NCBI GenBank assembly: GCA_944367045.1
Contig: CALVWI010000003.1
Location: 1-64,000, forward strand
Direction of reading: 5' to 3'
DNA length: 64,000 nucleotides
Source of the DNA: an uncultured Clostridia bacterium
GTDB taxonomy: Bacteria > Bacillota > Clostridia > Christensenellales > Borkfalkiaceae
In this document: in pieces, positions 51,871-60,702 of the stretch
Numbering within the stretch: the first letter of the stretch is position 1
Layout of the letters: every line of letters begins with the position of its first letter
The notes under the pieces: generated by a model
The model's database searches: none
Told to the model about the DNA's origin: nothing
What the model saw: only the letters and a program-made list of their open reading frames with translations
Translations under genes and position numbers: made by a program

Positions 51871-52896
51871 ATGAAGATCGCCATCGATTGCAGATACCTC
51901 GGAAAGTCGGGGATCGGGCGCGTGACCGAGGGCATTCTTGAAAATCTGGACTTTTCCGCCGATGAGTTCTATCTCATCGGAAAGAGAGAGAGCCTTGCAA
52001 AGTACGAGGGGGCGCACATCGTCGAAGATGACAGCGACCCTTACTCGGTGCGCGGGCTCTTTTGTTTTCCGAGGAAACTCAACCGCGTTGTGGACGCCGT
52101 CTTTTTGCCCAATTTCCTCGTTCCGTTCTTTATCCGCCGCCCCGTGTATGCCATCATGCACGATTTAGCCTTCCTCGACGTCAAGGAGACCACCAAGGGC
52201 TTTAAGGACGCGCTCATCAAGAAGGTGCTTTTAAAGCGCTGCATGAGAAGGGCAAAGAGAGTGTTCTGCGTCTCCGCCTTCACCCGTGGCCGCTGCGAGC
52301 ATTACTACGGGAAACTCGCGAAGAAGTGCATCGTCAACTACAACGGGCTCTCGGAGAGCGTCATCTCCTATGCCCGCACACACGCGCCCGCGGAAAAGCG
52401 TGATGAGATCGTCTATGTCGGCAATGTCAAGCCGCACAAGGGTTTAAAGACGCTGCTTGAAGCCTTCTCCGGGCTCGAAGGGGAGACCAAACTTCGCATC
52501 ATCGGCGAGAAGGAGCACTTCCTGACCGGCCTTGCGCTCGACGAGGGCGCCTACAAAAACGTGGAGTTCACGGGGAGACTCTCCGACGAGGAGCTGCTGC
52601 CCGCCATCGCACGGGCGAAGTATCTCGTGCTGCCTTCCGTGTATGAGGGGTTCGGCCTGCCGCCCCTTGAGGCGCTCGTCCTCGGTACGCAGCCCATCGT
52701 TTCGGACATCCCCGTCTTCCGCGAGGTGTATGAAGGCCTGCCCGTCGTGTATTTTCAGGGCGTAGAGGGGCTGAAGGAGGCGCTTGAGCGTCCAGTCGAG
52801 ACCATTGACTGCCGCGAGGAAGTCTTATCCCGCTATTCCTACGCGCGCTGTGCAAAGACCATTCTGGAGCAAATCAAAGATGACGGGCGGAAGTAA
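51871..52896 (+). CDS. Glycosyltransferase family 1/4
   Basis: 341-residue GT-B glycosyltransferase: IDCRYLGKSGIGRVTEGIL at the N-terminus, the conserved VGNVKPHKGLKTLLEAF, VEFTGRLSDEELLPAIARAK and PSVYEGFGLPPLEAL with the retaining-enzyme Glu pair. Probably transfers mannose or another nucleotide sugar during repeat-unit assembly. GAAGGAGGG precedes the ATG. The next gene starts inside its last 17 bases. Confidence 0.92.
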   Translation: MKIAIDCRYLGKSGIGRVTEGILENLDFSADEFYLIGKRESLAKYEGAHIVEDDSDPYSVRGLFCFPRKLNRVVDAVFLPNFLVPFFIRRPVYAIMHDLAFLDVKETTKGFKDALIKKVLLKRCMRRAKRVFCVSAFTRGRCEHYYGKLAKKCIVNYNGLSESVISYARTHAPAEKRDEIVYVGNVKPHKGLKTLLEAFSGLEGETKLRIIGEKEHFLTGLALDEGAYKNVEFTGRLSDEELLPAIARAKYLVLPSVYEGFGLPPLEALVLGTQPIVSDIPVFREVYEGLPVVYFQGVEGLKEALERPVETIDCREEVLSRYSYARCAKTILEQIKDDGRK

Positions 52897-54139
52897 GACG
52901 ATGGGGCGGCGCTCGCTTGCCGATACGCGCCTCGATTTGGATTTCTTCATTCATCTCTTCTGCTTCATCTCTCTGCTGCTCATCGGGGCGGATACCTGGG
53001 GCGTGGAGCTGCTCGGCGTCAATTTCCGTATCGACCAGATCTTTCTGTGCATCTTTGCGCTCCTGCTCGTGTTCAAAGGAGCGTATCGGTTCACCTTTTA
53101 CGGCTGGATCGCGGCGTTTCTGATCTTTTCGCTGCTCTCGACATTGTTTGCCGTGAGCTTGTTTCGCGGCATCCTTTTCTTCTGTTCCATCATCTACAAC
53201 GTCCTGTTCCTCTTCTACGCGCTCGCCTCGTATGTGAAGTCCTACGGCTTTGAGACCTTCCTCCGCATCTTCCGCATGACGATGAAGGTGCAGTTCTTCA
53301 TCCTGCTCTTTCAGTTCTTTCTGAAGCTTCTGACGGGTTACGAACTTCCCTTTCTTCCATCGTACGGGGAGTACATGGGCATCTACCGCTTCCAGCTGTG
53401 GTTCTACGAGCCGAGTTACCTTGCGACCTATCTCGTACTTTGGTTCACATTTTCGCTCGCTCAGCTCATCCTCAGAGGCAAGCGGGAGTACATTACCGAT
53501 GTCGTGATGTGTCTTTTGATGTTCCTTATCTCCACTTCGACTTCGGGTTTTATCGGCATCGCACTGGCTGTCGCCGTCGTCTATTGCATGTGGCTCGCGC
53601 GGGGCATCACGCTTAGAAAGCTGCTCTTTCCCATTCTGCTCCTCGTCATCTTTCTCGTGTGCGCCATTGCATTTTCGTCGGTGTTCGAGGTGTTCTTGGG
53701 GCGTCTCTTCGATTCCTCCCTCAACGAGGCCTCGGGCGGCAGGATCGCAGGCTGGAAGGAGACGTGGCAGGTCTTCCTCGAAAATCCCTTCTTCGGCGTG
53801 GGCCCCGGCAATTACGGGATCTATCTCGGGAAGGAGGAGGGCTATATGCCCACCAATGTCAGCCTTGAACTTCTTGCAACGCTCGGGATCGGCGGGTTTA
53901 TCGCCTTCTACGGCATGACTCTCTCCCTCGTGGTGCGTGCAGTCAAGTGTTGGCAGAGAGCGCATACGGAGAGCTCCTTCCTCATCATGGCGTTTGCCGT
54001 TGCACTCGTGGTCTTCACCATCATTTTGCAGATCAACCAGGGATATCTGAGACTGTATCACTGGATGTGCTTCGGTGTCCTCTATGGGGCTTTGGCGCGT
54101 GAACGCATGGCCGGAAAACTCTCTCTCCGCGTCGCCTGA
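52880..54139 (+). CDS. O-antigen ligase/polymerase family (Wzy-like)
   Basis: 419-residue membrane protein with about ten helices and a large loop, with the Wzy_C-type stretch GGRIAGWKETWQVFLENPFFGVGPGNYG near residues 290-317 (here given in part: FLENPFFGVGPGNYG). It would polymerise or ligate the lipid-linked repeat unit outside the membrane. The ATG at 52880 has GGAG about ten bases upstream; ATG 52901 is the alternative. Last gene of the locus. No flippase (Wzx) or chain-length regulator is encoded in the window. Confidence 0.85.
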   Translation: MTGGSKTMGRRSLADTRLDLDFFIHLFCFISLLLIGADTWGVELLGVNFRIDQIFLCIFALLLVFKGAYRFTFYGWIAAFLIFSLLSTLFAVSLFRGILFFCSIIYNVLFLFYALASYVKSYGFETFLRIFRMTMKVQFFILLFQFFLKLLTGYELPFLPSYGEYMGIYRFQLWFYEPSYLATYLVLWFTFSLAQLILRGKREYITDVVMCLLMFLISTSTSGFIGIALAVAVVYCMWLARGITLRKLLFPILLLVIFLVCAIAFSSVFEVFLGRLFDSSLNEASGGRIAGWKETWQVFLENPFFGVGPGNYGIYLGKEEGYMPTNVSLELLATLGIGGFIAFYGMTLSLVVRAVKCWQRAHTESSFLIMAFAVALVVFTIILQINQGYLRLYHWMCFGVLYGALARERMAGKLSLRVA

Positions 54140-54176
54140 ACGTGGCATTCTGCCGCAAAAGGAAGAAGTCCGTTCC

Positions 54177-54216
54177 GCCTCTCCTGCCCGTCGCGGGCAA
54201 AAAGGGGAGGCTTTTT
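54177..54216 (+). terminator. Terminator of the exopolysaccharide locus
   Basis: GCCTCTCC (54177-54184) pairs with GGGGAGGC (54204-54211), and inside it TGCCCG/CGGGCA forms a second stem; five T follow. Confidence 0.85.
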
Positions 54217-54308
54217 GCTGCTATTTATTCAACATCTTAGCATATTCTTTGTAAAAATTTTTTCACAAATTTTTCTTTTAAAAAGAGGTAAAATGTTTCA
54301 TCAAAACG

Positions 54309-54337
54309 TTGACGAAACTTATTTTGCCTGTTATAAT
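54309..54337 (+). promoter_or_regulatory. Promoter of the GH51 gene
   Basis: TTGACG at 54309-54314, 17-bp spacer, TATAAT at 54332-54337. The stretch between the terminator and this promoter (54217-54308) is AT-rich with no feature recognised. Confidence 0.82.
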
Positions 54338-54408
54338 AGGTGGCGCAAATCGGGCGGCGGACCCGTGCGCGTACAGCGCGAAATACGCAAGGAGTTTTTT
54401 GATTTTTT

Positions 54409-57012
54409 ATGATCAAGTACACTTTGGATGCGAACAAGAAGGGCGTTGATGTTTCCAAGCACCTTTACGGCCTGTTCTTCGAGGACATCAACCAGTCGGC
54501 GGACGGCGGCATGAATGCCGAGATGGTGATCAACAACTCGTTCGAGTTTGAGTACTTCACCTACGACGACTTCAACGCGGAGAGCCCCGTCGAGGCTCGC
54601 AAGCAGAGCTACTACGCGTGGGATATCTACGGCGCAGGCCCCAAGAAGATCCTGACGACGGGCGGCATGAACGCGAACAACCCCAGCTACCTCTTTTTGA
54701 GCGTTGGCGGTATCTATCACCTTGAAAATCCCGGCTACTACACGGTGGGCGGCTATGATATGTACGGTATGCCCGTTGAAAACGGCGAGACGTACAACTT
54801 CTCCATGTTTGTAAAGCGCCTCGGCTTCCAGGGCAAGGTCAAGGTGTTCATCAAGGGCGCGCACGGCAGACACACCACGATCGGCGAGATCGCCATCCCC
54901 GAGGGCAGCGAGGGCGACTGGATCAAGGTCTCGACGTCCGTCGTCGCCGAGAAGGACACGATGGGCCGCCTGTGCATCATCTTCGAGGGCAACGGCAAGA
55001 TCGGCGTCGACTACGTCTCCCTGCTCCCCGCAAAGACGTGGGGCGATCCCGATAAGTACCGCAACGGCAAGTTCTCGCCCCGCTTCGTCGAGGTCTTAAA
55101 GGACTGCCATCCCTCCTTCCTCCGCTTCCCCGGCGGCTGCGTCGTCGAGGGCGACGTCGCCTTCCAGTACCAGTATAAGTGGAGAAACACGGTGGGGCCT
55201 TTGGAGCAGAGAAAGCAGATCCCCAGCGTGTGGCGCTATATGCAGTCGTACGGCATCGGCTTCTATGAGTACTTCTGCCTGTGCGAGGACCTCAAGATGG
55301 CGCCTCTTCCCGTGCTTCACTGCGGGCTTCTCTGCCAGATCCGTATGGGCGAGCAGCGCAAGACGGGCTATCAGCGCATCCTTCCCGGCACGCATGAATT
55401 CCAGACCGAAGTCATCGACAACGTCGCCGACCTCATCTACTTCGCGAAGGGCGACATCTCCTCGTCCGACCCCAACGAGTCCTACTGGGCAAAGGTGCGT
55501 TCGGATATGGGTCACCCCGAGCCCTTCGAGCTCGATTACATCGGCATCGGCAACGAGAACTGGGGCTTCGAGTACTTCGACAACTTCCAGGCCTGCCTCA
55601 TCGGCGTGCGCCAGTATATGTACAAGGGCCGTCAGACCGACCTTCTCGAGAAGTTCGGGATCACCGTCGTCACGACGGCGGGCGTTGACATCCGTCCCTC
55701 CGACTCCAACGACTCGTGGAAGATCATCAACGAAAAGTACCGCGACATGATCGTCGACGAGCACGTCTACAACTCCTACCAGTGGTTCATCGACAACACC
55801 AAGCGCTATGACTGCTACGACAGAGACGGCGCGAAGGTGTTCATGGGCGAGTACGCGATGCACACGATGGCAGACGGCAGAGGCCGCCTCAACGGCGACA
55901 ACAACCTCCGCTCGGCGCTCTCCGAGGCTGCCTTCCTCACGGGCTGCGAGCGCAACTCTGACGTCGTTAAGATGACCTGCTACGCGCCTCTGTTTGCGTC
56001 CACCTACAACTACCGCTGGACACCCAACATGATCTGGTTCAACGCGCGTGACATCATGCTTACCCCCAACTACTACGTGCAGCAGATGTTCGCGGGCAAC
56101 ACGGGCAGCTACACGCTCACCGACGTCGCTCCCGTCAACGACGACAACGCGGGCGGCCTGCTCATCGGCGGCCACAGAACGGCGAGCGCCGTCACCTCCG
56201 TCAAGGTCAAGGACATCAAGACGGGCGACGTCATCTACTTCCACGACTTCAAGGACGGCATGGGCGGCTGGAAGGTCTACCCCAACTGCCGCGGCGGCCA
56301 CATCGAGGACGGCAAGCTCATCATCGAGGAGAGCGACGCCTTCAACGGCTTCTACTACGATGAGCAGAACTTCTCCGACTGCGAAGTGGAGATCGATTTC
56401 CGCCGTCTCTCGGGCGAGCAGAGCTTCATCGCGGGTGTGGGCGTCATGGACGTGCGCGACGCGGGCACGATGGACAGCGCAGGCTTCTCCATCTGTTGCC
56501 AGTACGGCAAGAACCACAAGGGCTACGACGTCTCCTTCGACAAGCGTGTGGACTTCATCCGCACCGTCTGCGAGATGATGGGCAAGGATAAGTTCATCGG
56601 CTACAGCCCCGAAGGCAACAAGATGAAGCTCATCTACACGCAGAAGACCTTCAATGCCTACCTTCAGAAGGACGGCCATTGGCACGAGATCCTCTTCAAG
56701 AACATCTGGAAGGTCAACGAGCGCGTCTTCAACAGCGTTACGGTCGGCGACGACGGCAAGATCTATTTGAAAGTCGTCAACGTCTCCGGTCAGGACGAGG
56801 AGATGGAGGCAGATCTCGTTCACTTCGGGCCCAAGAGCAAGGTCACCGAGACGACGCTCTGGCATGAGGATCCCACCGTCATCAACGAGATCAAGATGAA
56901 GGCGGGCAAGACGCACAACATTGAGCCCACCGTCACCGAGTTCGCGCTCGAGGGCAACGTCTTAAAGCGCACCATCAAGAATAACAGCGTCAACGTCTTC
57001 GTCATTGAATGA
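54409..57012 (+). CDS. Alpha-L-arabinofuranosidase, GH51, with extra domains
   Basis: Releases L-arabinose from arabinan or arabinoxylan fragments. 867 residues, against about 500 for the common intracellular GH51. N-terminal LYGLFFEDINQSADGGMNAE is family-typical; residues about 75-215 look like a carbohydrate-binding (CBM4-like) insertion. The catalytic barrel holds FLRFPGGCVVEG, acid/base Glu383 in GNENWG and nucleophile Glu481 in FMGEYAMHT. Residues about 608-785 form an extra beta-sandwich-like domain inside the C-terminal region. No signal peptide, so it acts in the cytoplasm. AAGGAG lies 14 nt before the ATG, farther than usual. Confidence 0.9.
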   Translation: MIKYTLDANKKGVDVSKHLYGLFFEDINQSADGGMNAEMVINNSFEFEYFTYDDFNAESPVEARKQSYYAWDIYGAGPKKILTTGGMNANNPSYLFLSVGGIYHLENPGYYTVGGYDMYGMPVENGETYNFSMFVKRLGFQGKVKVFIKGAHGRHTTIGEIAIPEGSEGDWIKVSTSVVAEKDTMGRLCIIFEGNGKIGVDYVSLLPAKTWGDPDKYRNGKFSPRFVEVLKDCHPSFLRFPGGCVVEGDVAFQYQYKWRNTVGPLEQRKQIPSVWRYMQSYGIGFYEYFCLCEDLKMAPLPVLHCGLLCQIRMGEQRKTGYQRILPGTHEFQTEVIDNVADLIYFAKGDISSSDPNESYWAKVRSDMGHPEPFELDYIGIGNENWGFEYFDNFQACLIGVRQYMYKGRQTDLLEKFGITVVTTAGVDIRPSDSNDSWKIINEKYRDMIVDEHVYNSYQWFIDNTKRYDCYDRDGAKVFMGEYAMHTMADGRGRLNGDNNLRSALSEAAFLTGCERNSDVVKMTCYAPLFASTYNYRWTPNMIWFNARDIMLTPNYYVQQMFAGNTGSYTLTDVAPVNDDNAGGLLIGGHRTASAVTSVKVKDIKTGDVIYFHDFKDGMGGWKVYPNCRGGHIEDGKLIIEESDAFNGFYYDEQNFSDCEVEIDFRRLSGEQSFIAGVGVMDVRDAGTMDSAGFSICCQYGKNHKGYDVSFDKRVDFIRTVCEMMGKDKFIGYSPEGNKMKLIYTQKTFNAYLQKDGHWHEILFKNIWKVNERVFNSVTVGDDGKIYLKVVNVSGQDEEMEADLVHFGPKSKVTETTLWHEDPTVINEIKMKAGKTHNIEPTVTEFALEGNVLKRTIKNNSVNVFVIE

Positions 57013-57027
57013 CGTCTTTCGGAAAGG

Positions 57028-57058
57028 CTCCCCGCAGCAATGCGGGGAGTTTATTTTC
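57028..57058 (+). terminator. Terminator of the GH51 gene
   Basis: CTCCCCGC (57028-57035) pairs perfectly with GCGGGGAG (57042-57049), then TTTATTTT. Confidence 0.9.
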
Positions 57059-57073
57059 GACAAAACACGGCAT

Positions 57074-57103
57074 GGGCCGCACCCTTCGGGGCGCGGTCCT
57101 TTT
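57074..57103 (+). terminator. Second hairpin after GH51, tandem terminator
   Basis: GGGCCGC (57074-57080) pairs with GCGGTCC (57093-57099) with one G-U, an inner CCC/GGG extends it, and TTTT follows. Confidence 0.55.
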
Positions 57104-57131
57104 CATATCGAAAAGTTGCCGCCCATACAAT
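57103..57131 (+). promoter_or_regulatory. Sigma-E-type promoter of the spoIIIA operon
   Basis: TCATATC at 57103-57109 and CATACAAT at 57124-57131 with a 14-bp spacer match the mother-cell sigma-E consensus (about ATATT, 13-15 bp, CATACANT), as known for spoIIIA in Bacillus. The predicted start is at about the spoIIIAA ATG. Confidence 0.7.
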
Positions 57132-57137
57132 AGAGCG

Positions 57138-57977
57138 ATGTTGGAATTTCTCTCGCCGCGGCTCAAGGAGGCCGTGTCGCACGTCGATCAGGGCAAGCTC
57201 TTCGAGCTCCGCGTGCGCACGGGAAGGCCGCTTCTTGCAAACTATCGGGGGGCCTTCGTGCCTTTGGGACGGTGCGGGCCCGTCAAGACGCCGCAGAACG
57301 CCCTGCATCCCACGGCGGAGGAGGTCGAGGAGACCTTTCTCGCGGCGTGCGGCTATTCCGTCCACGCCGTGGAGAACGAGCTTCGGGAGGGCTTCGTCAC
57401 GGCGGCATCGGGCGAGCGCGTCGGCATTGCTGGCACCTATGTCTACGAGGGCGGCGGCGTTCTCGCAGTGCATACCGTCACCTCGCTCTGTATCCGCGTG
57501 CCGCATGCGGTCAAGGGGTGCGCCGAGGCCATCTACGACCGCTGTTTGAAGGACGGCCTTTGCTCGCTGCTCCTTCTCTCGCCGCCGGGGTGGGGGAAGA
57601 CGACGCTCCTGCGCGATCTTGTGCGCCTCGTCTCCGAGCGGACGGGGGTGAACATCCTCGTGAGCGACGAGCGCGGCGAACTCTCGGCGGGCGGCTTGGG
57701 GGAGACGGCGGACATCATCCGCTTTGCAGGAAAGATGACGGCCTTCACGGCGGGTATCCGCGCGATGCGGCCCGACCTCATCGTGACGGACGAGCTCCTC
57801 CCTGAGGACTACGCGGCCGTCCGTCGGGCGGTGCAGGGAGGCGTCAAGGTGTTCGCCTCCGCCCATCTCACCCGCTATGAGGACGTGCCCGAAAAGCTCT
57901 TCTCGCGCTACTTTCTCTTAAAGGGCGTGGGGGAGGTGGGTGCGGTGCTCGACGAGGACGGCCATGCTCTGGCTTAA
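57138..57977 (+). CDS. spoIIIAA: Stage III sporulation protein AA, ATPase
   Basis: Mother-cell ATPase of the SpoIIIA-SpoIIQ channel, related to type II/IV secretion ATPases. 279 residues: an N-terminal domain (MLEFLSPRLKEAV, ELRVRTGRPL), Walker A SPPGWGKTTLLRDL, Asp-rich VSDERGELSAGG and the PDLIVTDEL Walker B. The ATG at 57138 gives the normal N-terminus. No clear Shine-Dalgarno; the start may be leaderless. First of eight spoIIIA genes in the usual order. Confidence 0.94.
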   Translation: MLEFLSPRLKEAVSHVDQGKLFELRVRTGRPLLANYRGAFVPLGRCGPVKTPQNALHPTAEEVEETFLAACGYSVHAVENELREGFVTAASGERVGIAGTYVYEGGGVLAVHTVTSLCIRVPHAVKGCAEAIYDRCLKDGLCSLLLLSPPGWGKTTLLRDLVRLVSERTGVNILVSDERGELSAGGLGETADIIRFAGKMTAFTAGIRAMRPDLIVTDELLPEDYAAVRRAVQGGVKVFASAHLTRYEDVPEKLFSRYFLLKGVGEVGAVLDEDGHALA

Positions 57978-58434
57978 ACTGCTGCTTGCCGCGGCGACGG
58001 TCGCCTTTTCGACGGCGCTCGGGTACTTCCTGGCGGGCAAATACCGCGCGAGAAAGCTGTTCTTCGCAGAGTTTGCGCGCTTCAACGAGCGCTACCTTGC
58101 AGAACTTTCGTATGAGCGCCGTCCGCTCGGCAGCTTCCTTGCGGAGTGCTCCTTCGAGGGGGAGTTCGGAAAGACAGTCGAGGCGTTCCGCGAGCGTCGG
58201 GAGATTTCTTTCCCGTATTCTTTTCTCATTAAAGAGGAAAAGACGGACGGCGAGAACTACTTTTCCTCGCTCGGGCGAGGTGATGCACATACGCAGACAG
58301 CGTACTTCTCGGCGCAGGCGGGACGGCTCAAAGCGCTCAAAGAGGGGAGCGAGCGGGAGGCGAAGGCGCGGGGGGAACTCTACCTCAAACTGGGGCTTTT
58401 GGCGGGATTGGCGCTCGTCGTGCTCATCATCTGA
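57964..58434 (+). CDS. spoIIIAB: Stage III sporulation protein AB
   Basis: 156 residues: one N-terminal helix (about 3-25), a soluble helical domain resembling the type II secretion platform GspF (RPLGSFLAECSFEG), and a C-terminal helix (LLAGLALVVLII). Overlaps spoIIIAA by 14 nt. Product is a platform component of the mother cell-forespore channel. Confidence 0.88.
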   Translation: MLWLKLLLAAATVAFSTALGYFLAGKYRARKLFFAEFARFNERYLAELSYERRPLGSFLAECSFEGEFGKTVEAFRERREISFPYSFLIKEEKTDGENYFSSLGRGDAHTQTAYFSAQAGRLKALKEGSEREAKARGELYLKLGLLAGLALVVLII

Positions 58435-58443
58435 AGGGGACTT

Positions 58444-58644
58444 ATGGCAGACATTTCCGTGATCTTCAAACTGGCCGCGATCGGCATCGTCATCACCGTC
58501 GTGTGTCAGGTACTCAAAAAGTCCGACCGGGACGACATCGCGACGGTCGTCTCCATCGTGGGGCTCGTCATCGTGCTCACCGTTGCCGTGACGATGATCG
58601 GCGACCTCTTTGCCGTCATCAAAGACATCTTCGGGGTGAGCTGA
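58444..58644 (+). CDS. spoIIIAC: Stage III sporulation protein AC
   Basis: 66 residues, two membrane helices, with the family sequence IFKLAAIGIVITVVCQVLKK and KSDRDDIATVVSIVGLVIVL. AGGGGA precedes the ATG. Its stop overlaps the spoIIIAD start by one base (TGATG). Confidence 0.93.
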   Translation: MADISVIFKLAAIGIVITVVCQVLKKSDRDDIATVVSIVGLVIVLTVAVTMIGDLFAVIKDIFGVS

Positions 58645-59036
58645 TGCCCATCTTTCAGCTCATCGGCATCGCCTTTGTGACGGCGGTCACCGCGCTTCTT
58701 TTGAAGTCCACGCGCCCCGAGCTCGCCTTTGCGGTCACCGTCGCGGGGTGCATCATCCTCCTTCTCGTCATCCTCGACCTCGTGAAGGACAGCTTCTCAG
58801 TCCTCGGCGACATCGCGGAGGGCACGGACATCGACGCCTCCCTCATCAAGACGCTCTTAAAGATGATCGGCATCGGGTATTTGGTGGAATTCAGCGCGGG
58901 ACTTTTGAATGACTTCGGACAAAATTCGCTTGCGGACAAGCTCATATTCGCGGGAAAGCTCGTCGTCCTCGTGCTTGCCGTGCCCATTCTGGAGAGCGTG
59001 CTTACGCTCATCTCCTCGCTCATCAAACTCATATGA
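58644..59036 (+). CDS. spoIIIAD: Stage III sporulation protein AD
   Basis: 130 residues, about four membrane helices, with KTLLKMIGIGYLVEFSAGL and the RPELAFAVTVAGCIILLL pattern of the family. Translationally coupled to spoIIIAC by TGATG; an in-frame ATG at 58503 within spoIIIAC is rejected. Confidence 0.92.
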   Translation: MPIFQLIGIAFVTAVTALLLKSTRPELAFAVTVAGCIILLLVILDLVKDSFSVLGDIAEGTDIDASLIKTLLKMIGIGYLVEFSAGLLNDFGQNSLADKLIFAGKLVVLVLAVPILESVLTLISSLIKLI

Positions 59037-60220
59037 CCATGAAAAAATGCCTCATCCTGCTGCTTCTGTTGTTTCTCTTCCTTCCCGTATTTAGGGGAGA
59101 GGGGAGGGTGGCCTCTGCCGCCGAGAGCGATGATGCTGAACAGACCGCCGAGGAAGAACTTCAGGAAAATATATCCGAACTTTTGAATGAGCTTGACCTT
59201 ACGGAGTTACAGGAATACCTTGATACGCTCACGGAGTTTCATGGAATTTCTTTAAAGGACAAGCTCAAGGGGCTCATCGACGGCGATCTCTCCCTTGATT
59301 ATGGCTCTTTGGGAGAAGCCGTTCTCTCCACTTTCTTGGATGAGATTTCCGTACTTTTGCCTGCATTTGCCATCATTTTGGCGGCGAGCCTGCTCTGCGG
59401 CGTCCTGAACTCTGCGAAAAGCGGCTTTTTGCATAGTACTATGTCAGACATAATCGGCTTTGTTGCCTATCTTTCGGTGGGTGCGGTCGTGCTGTCCTGT
59501 CTCATCACGGTGCTTTCGTCCTGCTTTACGGCCATCGAGGCATTGGGTACGCAGATGGAGCTCGTCTATCCCATTCTCCTGACGCTCATGGCGGCGAGCG
59601 GGGGAAGCGTCTCTGCGGCCATCTTCCGCCCTGCCGTTACTTTTTTGAGCGGTGGTATCTTGAAATTGTTCACCGTCGTCGTTCTGCCCGTTTCGGTCGC
59701 CGTCCTTGTCCTCGGGTTCGTCGGAAACCTCTCGGGGGAGGTGAGAACGGAGAAACTTGGCGACTTCTTCAAGAGCATCTGTCGCTGGCTCATCGGGCTC
59801 TCGCTGGGGCTCTTCGGGCTCTTCCTCACCGTGCAGGGCATCGCCGCCGCCCAGTACGACGGCATCTCGCTCCGCACCGTCAAGTACGTCATCTCGGGCT
59901 CTGTGCCCGTCGTCGGTGGGTTTCTATCGGGAAGCGTCGATCTCGTCCTTGCGGGGAGTGCCCTCATCAAGAACGCGCTCGGCTCCTTCTCCGTGCTGCT
60001 GCTCGCGGCGGTCGTCTTGAAACCCTTACTTCTGCTCGCGGCGATGCAGCTCTTTCTTCGCATTTCGGCGGCTGCGACCGAGCCTGTCGGCGGCAAGATC
60101 CCTGCACTTCTTTCCCGCCTCGCGGGGGACATGGGGTACTTCACCGCCTCGCTGCTCTCCGTCGCGTTCCTCTACTTTTTGACGCTGCTCTTGCTCGTAT
60201 GCAGTTCGGGGGTGCTCTGA
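59033..60220 (+). CDS. spoIIIAE: Stage III sporulation protein AE
   Basis: 395 residues: a signal peptide (MTMKKCLILLLLLFLFLPVF, cleaved near ASA-AES), a short acidic domain and about seven membrane helices. Family marks are LTLMAASGGSVSAAIFRPAV, GISLRTVKYVISGSVPVVGG and SVDLVLAGSALIKNALG. It is the largest membrane part of the SpoIIIA channel. ATGA overlap with spoIIIAD. Confidence 0.93.
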   Translation: MTMKKCLILLLLLFLFLPVFRGEGRVASAAESDDAEQTAEEELQENISELLNELDLTELQEYLDTLTEFHGISLKDKLKGLIDGDLSLDYGSLGEAVLSTFLDEISVLLPAFAIILAASLLCGVLNSAKSGFLHSTMSDIIGFVAYLSVGAVVLSCLITVLSSCFTAIEALGTQMELVYPILLTLMAASGGSVSAAIFRPAVTFLSGGILKLFTVVVLPVSVAVLVLGFVGNLSGEVRTEKLGDFFKSICRWLIGLSLGLFGLFLTVQGIAAAQYDGISLRTVKYVISGSVPVVGGFLSGSVDLVLAGSALIKNALGSFSVLLLAAVVLKPLLLLAAMQLFLRISAAATEPVGGKIPALLSRLAGDMGYFTASLLSVAFLYFLTLLLLVCSSGVL

Positions 60221-60693
60221 TGCAGGCCTACATTCTTTCCGTAGCAGGCGCGGTGCTGCTCTCCGCCGTCGTCTCCATCCTCGTGCCGGACGGCAAGCTC
60301 GGCCCGCTCATTCGCGGCATGACCAAGCTCATCACGCTCATTTTGCTCGTCTCGCCCGTTATCTCGCTCTTCCGCGGCGGCGATTTCACTTTCGACGAGA
60401 CCGCTTTTCGGGAGGATACTGCCTATCTCGCGGCCTCGGCGGAACGGGCGGAGGAGAGCGATGAGCGCGCCGTCGAAACTTGGCTTGAAAGCGAGTACGG
60501 CATCCTCGCCGAGGCGGACGTCGACCTTGCGGAGGACGGCAGCTATTCGGCAAAAAGCGTCACGGTGCGTGTCTCGGACTTCGGAATATACGACGGAGAA
60601 AAGCATATAGATATATCGTTGCAAATCGAGGAGATGCTCGAAAAGCGCTTCGGCTGCGGAGCGGAAGTGCTTGCCGCGGAAGAGGACGAATGA
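60220..60693 (+). CDS. spoIIIAF: Stage III sporulation protein AF
   Basis: 157 residues: two N-terminal helices (AYILSVAGAVLLSAVVSILV, then LITLILLVSPVISLF) and a soluble alpha/beta domain. The ATG at 60220 overlaps the spoIIIAE stop (TGATG) and gives the normal N-terminus; 60199 is an upstream in-frame ATG and less likely. Confidence 0.88.
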   Translation: MQAYILSVAGAVLLSAVVSILVPDGKLGPLIRGMTKLITLILLVSPVISLFRGGDFTFDETAFREDTAYLAASAERAEESDERAVETWLESEYGILAEADVDLAEDGSYSAKSVTVRVSDFGIYDGEKHIDISLQIEEMLEKRFGCGAEVLAAEEDE

Positions 60694-60702
60694 GGAGGCC
60701 GC

